Assembly (NCBI GenBank): GCA_016186625.1
Contig: JACPLG010000005.1
Location: 1-36,953, forward strand
Direction: 5' to 3'
DNA from: Candidatus Levyibacteriota bacterium
GTDB lineage: Bacteria > Patescibacteriota > Microgenomatia > Levybacterales > UBA12049
DNA length: 36,953 bases
Below, piece after piece: positions 31,208 to 36,953 of this stretch. The notes below the pieces were generated by a model. The model had not been told where the DNA came from and made no database searches. It saw nothing but the letters and a program-made list of their open reading frames with translations. Every line of letters begins with the position of its first letter. The stretch's first letter is position 1. Position numbers and translations under genes: made by a program.

Positions 31208-32092
31208 ATGATAAGTCTTGAAAATGTTTCAAAAAAATTTGGCACGGGAGTTTTTGCAATTTCGGACATCTCACTCACGGTTGAGAGGGGAGAATTCGTT
31301 TTTCTAGTTGGTCCAACCGGTTCAGGAAAAACCACAATTTTTAGATTACTCATTCGGGAAATAATACCAACTCAGGGAAGTGTTGTCGTAAATAGCTTCG
31401 ATGTCATCAAGCTTCCTAATAAAAAAGTTCCGGATTTAAGAAAAATGATCGGAGTAATATTTCAGGACTTAAAACTTCTTCACGATAGAACCATTATTGA
31501 AAACACTATATTACCCCTTGAAGTTTCAGGTGTGAAAAGAAAAGAAGCTGCTGCCCGCGCAGAAGAGGTTTTGTCCCAACTCGGGATCTTGGAGCACAAG
31601 GATAAATTTCCCGTTCAGCTTTCTGGTGGAGAAATTCAAAGAGCAGCAATCGCAAGAGCGCTGACTCTTTCCCCACAAATACTATTGGCAGATGAGCCAA
31701 CGGGAAATCTAGATGACGAAACATCCTGGGAGATTGTGAAGTTGCTTTCTGATATTAACGAAAAAGGAACAACGGTAATTATGGCAACTCATAACGCGGA
31801 TATTGTAAAACGCCTTAATAAAAGAATTATTGAGCTTAAAGCAGGAACTGTGGTAAATGACAGAAAGGGACATAAAGTCAACCATAAAAGTTCGGAAAAA
31901 GATGAGAAAGAAAAGCCTGCAGTAACAGAAGAGTCCAGGAAGTCCACTGAAACATCCTCCTTCGCTAAAGCTTCGGCGGACAAGCAGAATAGAGAACAGA
32001 GCGAGACTGATCCGAAAAAGGAAGAACATTTGAGAGAAAAAGACAAAAAAGCAGAGGATATAACCAGTGATTTTGAGGAGGCATTAAAATAA
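31208..32092 (+). CDS. ftsE: Cell division ATP-binding protein FtsE with charged C-terminal tail
   Basis: ABC ATPase that with FtsX controls septal peptidoglycan hydrolysis. The 294-residue core has Walker A GPTGSGKTT (35-43), Q-loop IGVIFQDLKLL, ABC signature LSGGEIQRAAIARAL (about 138-152), Walker B ILLADEPTGNLD (about 157-168) and the H-loop MATHNAD. FtsE is normally about 220-230 residues; here a 65-residue Lys/Glu/Ser tail follows, containing SFAKASADK (251-259) encoded by a palindromic repeat. Start at ATG 31208; a TTG just upstream (31205) would add one residue. ftsX follows with its own -10 box. Confidence 0.95.
   Translation: MISLENVSKKFGTGVFAISDISLTVERGEFVFLVGPTGSGKTTIFRLLIREIIPTQGSVVVNSFDVIKLPNKKVPDLRKMIGVIFQDLKLLHDRTIIENTILPLEVSGVKRKEAAARAEEVLSQLGILEHKDKFPVQLSGGEIQRAAIARALTLSPQILLADEPTGNLDDETSWEIVKLLSDINEKGTTVIMATHNADIVKRLNKRIIELKAGTVVNDRKGHKVNHKSSEKDEKEKPAVTEESRKSTETSSFAKASADKQNREQSETDPKKEEHLREKDKKAEDITSDFEEALK
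31959..31983. repeat. Imperfect palindrome inside ftsE
   Basis: TTCGCT (31961-31966) can pair with GGCGGA (31975-31980) counting two G-U pairs, around AAAGCTTC, whose centre is the AAGCTT palindrome. In frame it encodes FAKASAD within SFAKASADK in the disordered tail. I recall this peptide in many unrelated CPR proteins but have not searched. Confidence 0.6.
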
Positions 32093-32138
32093 AAATAGAC
32101 TATCTAACAAGAACTAACAAGAACAGGATTGCATTGGG

Positions 32139-32144
32139 TATAAT
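32139..32144 (+). promoter_or_regulatory. -10 box of ftsX, leaderless spacing
   Basis: TATAAT, ending 6 nt before the ATG at 32151. No good -35 is seen; a promoter here would supplement read-through from ftsE. Confidence 0.55.
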
Positions 32145-32150
32145 AGAATT

Positions 32151-33017
32151 ATGAAATTTATTGGGATAACATGGAAAAATATCAGAAGATCTCCATATCA
32201 AGCTATTGCAGCCGTGTTTATTATGATGCTTACTTTTCTGGCCTTTTCCATATTCTCATTTATTATTTTCGGCTCCTCGCGAATTATCGCTTATTTTGAA
32301 TCCAAACCCCAAGTTACGGCCTTTTTTAGAGACGAAGCGAGGCAGGAAGAAATTGATGAATTAGCAAAAACTCTTAAAGAGTCTGGTCTGATATCATCCG
32401 TTAAATTCGTCTCGAAGGAAGAGGCGCTTAACATTTACAAAGAGCAGAATAAAAATGATCCATTGCTTCTTGATTTAGTCACTGCGGAGATTCTTCCCTC
32501 GTCGCTTGAAATATCAACTTATCAGATAGAAGATTTAGCACTCGTTTCAGATACACTTAGGAAATCAACTATTGTTCAGGAGGTAGTGTTTCAAAAAGAC
32601 GTGGTTGCAACCTTGACGTCGTGGACCTCTGCTCTTAGAAAAATTGGGCTCGCTGTTGTTGCATTTCTGTCTCTAGTCTCATTATTCATAATGGTAACAA
32701 TAATAGGAATAAAAATATCTCAAAAAAGAACCGATATTGAAACAATGAGGCTCATTGGGGCAGGAAGCTGGTATATCCGCTGGCCATTTATTTTGGAAGG
32801 AATTTTTTACGGTTTGGTAGGTGCGTTTGTAGGATGGTTTATTTCAGTCGGAACTCTTTTGTACGTAACTCCATATCTTTCCTCCTTCCTGCGAGGAATT
32901 CCACTTTTCCCGATTTCTCCCATAATTCTTTTGCAACTATTGGGAATTGAGGTTGTGGTTGCAATTGTGCTTGGAGCGTTCTCTAGTTATCTCGCAGTCC
33001 TTCGATATTTGAAATAA
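32151..33017 (+). CDS. ftsX: Cell division protein FtsX
   Basis: Membrane partner of FtsE; relays ATP hydrolysis to an extracellular murein-hydrolase activator. The 288 residues have a first membrane helix (about 18-45), the extracytoplasmic domain (PQVTAFFRDEARQEEIDELAKTL, FVSKEEALNIYKEQ, LPSSLEIST, about 57-160) with the family's sequence pattern, and three C-terminal helices (about 165-195, 217-245, 260-285) with RTDIETMRLIGAGSWYIRWPF. Four-helix topology and length are standard. It lies 58 nt after ftsE and 59 nt before the EnvC-like hydrolase. Confidence 0.95.
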   Translation: MKFIGITWKNIRRSPYQAIAAVFIMMLTFLAFSIFSFIIFGSSRIIAYFESKPQVTAFFRDEARQEEIDELAKTLKESGLISSVKFVSKEEALNIYKEQNKNDPLLLDLVTAEILPSSLEISTYQIEDLALVSDTLRKSTIVQEVVFQKDVVATLTSWTSALRKIGLAVVAFLSLVSLFIMVTIIGIKISQKRTDIETMRLIGAGSWYIRWPFILEGIFYGLVGAFVGWFISVGTLLYVTPYLSSFLRGIPLFPISPIILLQLLGIEVVVAIVLGAFSSYLAVLRYLK

Positions 33018-33035
33018 TCCGATTTATAATCCGGC

Positions 33036-33064
33036 TAAACATCGATTGAAGTAGAGTGTATAAT
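33036..33064 (+). promoter_or_regulatory. Promoter of the EnvC-like gene
   Basis: TAAACA (33036-33041), 17-nt spacer, TATAAT (33059-33064), with 12 nt to the ATG at 33077, predicting a leader of about 5 nt. A second TATAAT at 33025-33030 is an alternative. No SD is seen. Confidence 0.55.
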
Positions 33065-33076
33065 TAAATTGCTGGC

Positions 33077-34258
33077 ATGGGAAGGATAAACCTAAGAAAA
33101 ACAGTACTTGCTATCTTTTTTTGCTTTCTAATTTTGGGAGCAGTTTTAAAAAATGCGATTGCTCAATCTCCGACTCTAACTCCAACCCCGACTCCTTCTA
33201 AAAATAGAGCGGAAATTCTTAGGCAAATAGATGAAACTCAGACAAAAATAAGCGAACTCCAGAATCAGGAAAAGACTTTATCATCTCAAATAAAAGTAAT
33301 TGATAATCAAATTAAGTTAACAGAGCTAAAAATAGAATCTACAAAGCAACAGATTTCAGATTTGACTTTAGACATTGATACAGCAGATAAAAAAATAGAC
33401 AAGCTTGAAGGTTCTCTGGATGCATTATCTAAGGTTCTAATTAACAGGATAAAAGAAACTTATATTGTTGGTACAACATCCCCATTCCAGATACTTCTTT
33501 CGTCAGGAAGCGTTCAGGATTTTATAAAAAAAGCAAATTATCTTCGCATTGCCCAAGCTCATGATAAAAGACTGATTTACGATACCGTACAGGCCAAAAA
33601 CGATTATTCAAATCAAAAGGAGATATTTGAAGATAAAAAATCCAAAATCGAACAGCTTAAAGTCGAGCTTGAAGGTTATAATGAACAACTTGATGCGGAT
33701 AGAGAGGGGAAAGAGCAGCTTTTAGCAATCACTAAAAATGATGAAGCAAAATTTCAAGAAATTCTAGCAAGGCTAAGGGCTGACGCCGCCTCAATTAGTC
33801 GGGCTCTTGGAAATATTACCGCCAATATAGGACCTGTTAATCGTGGTGATATTATAGCTTCCGCTGGTAATACAGGCTGTTCAACAGGCGCACATCTCCA
33901 CTTTGAAGTTATGACTCCTGCAAGAGTAGAGGGCGAACAAGTTATTGGCAGGGAAAATAAGGTAAATCCGATGGATTATATTAATAATGGTAAATTTCAA
34001 CACCCACTGCCCAATAGCATAATTACAACGTCCTATGCCCAACCTTATTTTCTCGGCGTGCATACTGGTACAGATTTCGCTTACCCTTTTAGTGAAGGAC
34101 CTACTTTTGGACGCCCTATTTATGCTGCCGAAGGAGGAATAGCTTACCTTTCTCAAGACTCGCAATTATGTAAAGGATTTGAATCTAATGGACTGGGTAA
34201 GGGACTCGTTATTGACCATCAGAATGGATTTGTAACGCTCTATTGGCACATACCATAA
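33077..34258 (+). CDS. EnvC-like murein hydrolase/activator with permuted M23 domain
   Basis: A 393-residue exported protein: signal/anchor helix (8-27), Thr/Pro linker, two coiled-coil zones (about 45-115 and 175-245) as in EnvC and other FtsX partners, then M23 (LytM) elements. Their order is reversed. The domain's normal C-terminal part, with GNTGCSTGAHLHFEV (about 263-277) and NPMDYINNG, comes first. The normal N-terminal part, HPLPNSIITTSYAQ, HTGTDFAYPF (His329) and ending in LYWHIP (390 on), comes last. All usual ligands (H...D, HxH, and the YxH histidine) are present in permuted order, and the protein stops right after the last. Next to ftsEX it is the likely septal cell-wall hydrolase. 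Confidence 0.85.
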   Translation: MGRINLRKTVLAIFFCFLILGAVLKNAIAQSPTLTPTPTPSKNRAEILRQIDETQTKISELQNQEKTLSSQIKVIDNQIKLTELKIESTKQQISDLTLDIDTADKKIDKLEGSLDALSKVLINRIKETYIVGTTSPFQILLSSGSVQDFIKKANYLRIAQAHDKRLIYDTVQAKNDYSNQKEIFEDKKSKIEQLKVELEGYNEQLDADREGKEQLLAITKNDEAKFQEILARLRADAASISRALGNITANIGPVNRGDIIASAGNTGCSTGAHLHFEVMTPARVEGEQVIGRENKVNPMDYINNGKFQHPLPNSIITTSYAQPYFLGVHTGTDFAYPFSEGPTFGRPIYAAEGGIAYLSQDSQLCKGFESNGLGKGLVIDHQNGFVTLYWHIP

Positions 34259-34301
34259 AAAAATAAAATATAAAAAATAAAATATTAAATATTTAGCAAA
34301 G

Positions 34302-35183
34302 ATGAAGAAGCATGTATTTGCTTTTGGGTTAAGTTTGTTTTTGTTTGCTTCATATATAACCCCGTCTTTTGCAGTCTCTTTGTCAGTGGATAGTTTTCCG
34401 AGTTCTATCGATCAATCAGAAGAAGCAGAGGTTGGCGTCACTCTTCTTTGTTCAGGCTGTAAAGACTCATACTTACGTGGTGTGTTTTACCCCACCGGCA
34501 CAAGCTATTTTGGTTACACTCAACATAATGCCGGAACTTGGAGTAACGCTCCAGCAAGTGGTTGTACAACTTTCTTTAAAGTTGAACAAGCAGATTTTAT
34601 AGAAGGGAGCTGGAGCGGAACTCTAAAAATAAAGCCAGATAAAGACAGTTCATATTATAAAGGGCCCAGTGAGTATTTTTTTAAAGTTGGCAGGTATACT
34701 TCAAGCTGTGGATCTGCGACCTGGTCGGAAGACGTGATTATTGCTATAAGCGGCCCTACTCCTACCCCGATTCCAATAAACACACCTACGCCCACTAAAA
34801 GCCCAACTCCTACAAAAATTCCAACTCAGAAAAAGACGGCTGCTTCGCAAGAAGGCAAAAGTCCTACAAAAACCCCAACTCCTAAGATAAGTCTTAATAG
34901 TGCCTCATCAAAAAACACTACTTCAAACCCTACCTCAACAAATACAAAAGATTTTGCCAGAATATCAACTCAATCAAAGCCTGCAACTCATTTCGCTGCC
35001 ATAAAAAACACTATAGAGGATAAGAGTGAGAAGGAGACAGAAGTCCTTGGCGCAAAAGATTCTAATTTATCGTTTGTCCCGGTTATATTAGGAATATTGT
35101 TAATCACTGTCTCAGGCGGTTTGATTGCATTTAAAAACAAAGAGATTATACGAGACCTTATAAAAATATGGATAAAAAGATAA
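34302..35183 (+). CDS. Secreted, membrane-anchored surface protein with Pro/Thr stalk
   Basis: 293 residues: signal peptide (1-24, ending PSFA), a globular ectodomain (about 25-150) with four or five cysteines (CSGC, GC, SSC) likely in disulfides and a strand-rich pattern, a stalk (about 152-235) of PTPTPIPINTPTPTK-type repeats, and a C-terminal membrane helix (257-277) with a basic cytoplasmic tail. The type-I anchoring topology and stalk are typical of surface proteins. The preceding gene uses the same PTPTP linker. The tail overlaps tsaE by 16 bp. Ligand unknown. Confidence 0.7.
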   Translation: MKKHVFAFGLSLFLFASYITPSFAVSLSVDSFPSSIDQSEEAEVGVTLLCSGCKDSYLRGVFYPTGTSYFGYTQHNAGTWSNAPASGCTTFFKVEQADFIEGSWSGTLKIKPDKDSSYYKGPSEYFFKVGRYTSSCGSATWSEDVIIAISGPTPTPIPINTPTPTKSPTPTKIPTQKKTAASQEGKSPTKTPTPKISLNSASSKNTTSNPTSTNTKDFARISTQSKPATHFAAIKNTIEDKSEKETEVLGAKDSNLSFVPVILGILLITVSGGLIAFKNKEIIRDLIKIWIKR

Positions 35184-35626
35184 TTACAAGAGGAAGCGGC
35201 GAAACAGAAATTTTAGGATCAGAATTTTCGAAAAAACTCAAGGTTGGAGATGTTATTTTGCTTTTTGGAGAGTTAGGAGCGGGCAAAACTACGTTTGTCA
35301 AAGGAGTAGCAGAGGGTCTGGGAATAACAGAGCGGATTGCCTCCCCTACTTTTGTTTTGCTAAGAAGTCACAGGGTGAATAGAAATAACATCAAAAATCT
35401 AAATCACGTAGATCTTTATAGAATTGAAAAACCGCAAGAGCTTGAGAGTCTTGGTTTGCCCGAAATAATAGAGCAAGAAGGATCGGTCACAATAATTGAG
35501 TGGGCAGATAGGCTTTTAGATTTTAATTTAAAGAAGAGCCTTTCTTCGGGAGGACAGGTTTACAGGATTTATTTTAAGCACTTGAATAGAGGCCAGAGAG
35601 AGATTACAATAGAAAGCTATGGATAG
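35168..35626 (+). CDS. tsaE: tRNA threonylcarbamoyladenosine biosynthesis ATPase TsaE
   Basis: ATPase that resets the TsaB-TsaD-TsaE complex making t6A at position 37 of ANN-decoding tRNAs. The 152 residues have Walker A GELGAGKTT (34-42), SPTFVLLRSH switch, LNHVDLYRI (Asp for metal) and IIEWADRL near 108-116. The start at ATG 35168 lies within the previous coding end (16-bp overlap); no other convincing start is closer to the Walker motif. It overlaps tsaC by 8 bp. With tsaC and tsaB following, three t6A genes are clustered; tsaD is not in the window. Confidence 0.94.
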   Translation: MDKKIITRGSGETEILGSEFSKKLKVGDVILLFGELGAGKTTFVKGVAEGLGITERIASPTFVLLRSHRVNRNNIKNLNHVDLYRIEKPQELESLGLPEIIEQEGSVTIIEWADRLLDFNLKKSLSSGGQVYRIYFKHLNRGQREITIESYG

Positions 35627-36194
35627 TCTCAGTAAGGCAATTGAAGTTATACGAGAGGGTGGAATTGTAATTTTCCCAACAGATACCGCGTTTGGCATAG
35701 GGTGTCGGATGGACGACGAGAAAGCAATTGAGCGGCTTTTTAAAATTAAAAAAAGACCTGCCCAGCAAGCAACGCCGGTTTTATTTGACAATTTAAAAAG
35801 AGTTGATGAGTACGTATTGCCATATGGAAGCGATATCAAAAGATTAATGAAACGACATTGGCCCGGCGCTTTAACTATTGTAACCGCCTGTAAAATGACC
35901 AAAGTACCTTCTCTTGTTCGCGGTGGCGGAAAGACTTTAGGAGTGAGAATTCCCAACCATAGTGTTCCAATAAGGCTAATAAAAGCTGTAGACTCTCCAA
36001 TACTTGCGCCATCCGCTAACTTTCATGACGAGAAAACTCCGTATATATTCGAAGAACTGGACAAAACACTTATAAAACTAGTAGACTTTGTTATAGAGGG
36101 AGAAACCGGGGGGAGTCTCTCATCAACAGTAGTAGACTGTTCGAGACAACCTTGGAAAATAATCAGGCAGGGTGCAATCTTGCTTGATTTATGA
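35619..36194 (+). CDS. tsaC: Threonylcarbamoyl-AMP synthase (Sua5/YrdC domain)
   Basis: Makes threonylcarbamoyl-AMP from threonine, bicarbonate and ATP, the first step of t6A synthesis. The 191 residues form a single YrdC domain: GGIVIFPTDTAFGIGCRMDD (about 15-34), KIKKRPAQQATPVL, RHWPGALTIV, LGVRIPNHSVPIRLI and SPILAPSANFHDEKTP (about 127-142). There is no Sua5 C-terminal domain, so TsaC rather than Sua5. The ATG overlaps tsaE by 8 bp and the TGA overlaps tsaB by 4 bp. Confidence 0.94.
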   Translation: MDSLSKAIEVIREGGIVIFPTDTAFGIGCRMDDEKAIERLFKIKKRPAQQATPVLFDNLKRVDEYVLPYGSDIKRLMKRHWPGALTIVTACKMTKVPSLVRGGGKTLGVRIPNHSVPIRLIKAVDSPILAPSANFHDEKTPYIFEELDKTLIKLVDFVIEGETGGSLSSTVVDCSRQPWKIIRQGAILLDL

Positions 36195-36499
36195 ATAAGC
36201 TGGTAATAGATACAACTGACGCAAAAAAAACGACAATAAAACTTGTATCGGACAAGCTCCTGGATAAAATAACAGAGGAAAATACCAAAAAATCCCAAAT
36301 TACCCTGATTCTTATAGACAAAATTCTAAAGAAAAATAAAATTAATCCTGCAGATTTGGATGAAATTGAAGTGAATACTGGGCCTGGATCATTTACGGGA
36401 ACTAGGGTTGGAGTGGCAATTGCAAATGCGCTTGGATTCGGACTTGATATAAAGGTAAATGGGAAAAAATCAAAGCAGGCTCTTCCCAGGTACTCATGA
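36191..36499 (+). CDS. tsaB: TsaB, short form lacking the C-terminal domain
   Basis: Scaffold/paralogue of TsaD in t6A synthesis. Normal TsaB is about 220-230 residues; this one is 102 and has only the N-terminal actin-like lobe: LVIDTTDAKKT, NPADLDEIEVNTGPGSFTGTRVGVAIANALG (about 54-85) with the GPGSFTGTR hallmark. After it the frame stops with TGA at 36497-36499 and a new gene with promoter begins, so there is no downstream remnant in the next 12 nt and the frame is not simply interrupted. The first lobe forms the TsaB-TsaD interface, so a minimal TsaB may suffice. ATGA overlap with tsaC. Confidence 0.85.
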   Translation: MNKLVIDTTDAKKTTIKLVSDKLLDKITEENTKKSQITLILIDKILKKNKINPADLDEIEVNTGPGSFTGTRVGVAIANALGFGLDIKVNGKKSKQALPRYS

Positions 36500-36505
36500 T
36501 ATACT
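36500..36505 (+). promoter_or_regulatory. Extended -10 box of the CAP-domain gene, leaderless spacing
   Basis: TGA-TATACT, hexamer 36500-36505, 6 nt before the ATG at 36512. The TG lies in the TGA stop of tsaB. No SD. Confidence 0.65.
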
Positions 36506-36511
36506 CACATT

Positions 36512-36953
36512 ATGCGCCAGTTCTTTTACTGCCTAATCTTTCCCCATCATTTAAATAATCATAGAGCCTCCTTTCTTCATCATAAAACGATTTTATTTTT
36601 AATTTCTTTTTTTATCCTAAGCTCTCTATTTTTCCCCTCAACTTTAAATCCGCTCGGAGAAAAGGTTAAAGCTTTTGCGGATATTTCAGTTGCGGAGCTA
36701 ATACAGGCTACAAATCAGAAGAGGATAGAGAATGGCCTTAGACCTCTTTCTAGTAACCCCCAATTATCAGAAGCAGCCGGAAAAAAAGCAGAAGATATGT
36801 TTGCCAAAAATTACTGGGCCCATAATAGTCCGACAGGCACTACCCCTTGGGTGTTCATAAGACAAGCTGGCTATAACTATATTTATGCTGGGGAAAATTT
36901 AGCCAGAGGTTTTAATTCTGCAAACGATGTTGTTAATGCGTGGATGGCTTCCC
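36512..36953 (+). CDS. Secreted CAP/SCP-domain protein, 3'-truncated by window edge
   Basis: The frame opens with ATG at 36512 and runs off the window without a stop (147 codons seen). Residues 1-24 are a basic/His-rich cytoplasmic stretch, 25-42 a hydrophobic signal/anchor, then a CAP (cysteine-rich secretory protein, YkwD-like) domain from about 59: ISVAELIQATNQKRIENGLRPL, LSEAAGKKAEDMFAKNYWAHNSPTG, PWVFIRQAGYNYIYAGENLARGF and VVNAWMAS, where the conserved His and GEN motif are visible. Bacterial CAP proteins are secreted and their activity is mostly unknown. The end of the domain is outside the window. Confidence 0.88.
   Translation, partial: MRQFFYCLIFPHHLNNHRASFLHHKTILFLISFFILSSLFFPSTLNPLGEKVKAFADISVAELIQATNQKRIENGLRPLSSNPQLSEAAGKKAEDMFAKNYWAHNSPTGTTPWVFIRQAGYNYIYAGENLARGFNSANDVVNAWMAS

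Overview
The window is a gene-dense, AT-rich bacterial chromosome segment. It most resembles a Candidate Phyla Radiation (Patescibacteria) genome, probably of the Microgenomates group; this is inference from gene content, not from a marker phylogeny. Pointers are a class I (archaeal-type) lysyl-tRNA synthetase, an archaeal-type aspartate-semialdehyde dehydrogenase, a TsaB reduced to about 100 residues, a compact type IV pilus locus with minor pilins, surface proteins with Pro/Thr linkers, 1-20 nt gene overlaps, and -10 boxes placed directly at start codons. UGA is used as a stop and a release factor 2 gene is present, so the code is standard. No gene-free stretch exceeds 300 bases. No rRNA, tRNA, CRISPR array, transposase or phage gene was seen.

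Layout. (1) 1-5695: lysine/DAP operon lysC (cut by the window edge)-dapB-dapA-asd, then class I lysS and a Ham1/RdgB-like nucleotide pyrophosphatase. (2) 5695-12557: four-helix-bundle protein, serS, secA and a YfhO-like membrane protein. (3) 12679-20371: type IV pilus operon pilB, pilC, four minor-pilin-like genes (one with a 650-residue LVIVD-type repeat ectodomain, one lacking Glu+5), a PilM/GspL-like protein, a pilin gene with its own strong promoter, and a small membrane protein. (4) 20459-23433: a family 2 glycosyltransferase broken by two compensating frameshifts, a 626-residue unrecognised protein on the minus strand, and a 55-residue membrane protein. (5) 23426-29027: MGMT-like protein, uppP, transketolase, GAPDH, RpiB and a PfkB kinase, i.e. 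pentose-phosphate/lower-glycolysis metabolism. (6) 29238-34258: prfB-ftsE-ftsX-EnvC-like cell-division cluster with two small membrane proteins. (7) 34302-36953: surface protein, t6A genes tsaE-tsaC-tsaB and the start of a secreted CAP-domain protein.

The main unusual observations are: (a) ten transcription units in which a -10 hexamer ends exactly 6 nt before the ATG, predicting leaderless mRNAs; (b) palindromic elements lying in frame inside yfhO-like, tkt and ftsE genes, reminiscent of protein-coding palindromic repeats; (c) a circularly permuted M23 peptidase domain in the EnvC-like protein; (d) an eight-unit, 9-bp-period inverted repeat array between two divergent promoters; (e) a GAPDH carrying NADP-type substitutions; (f) the frameshift pair in the glycosyltransferase; (g) a large Arg/Pro-rich orphan protein.
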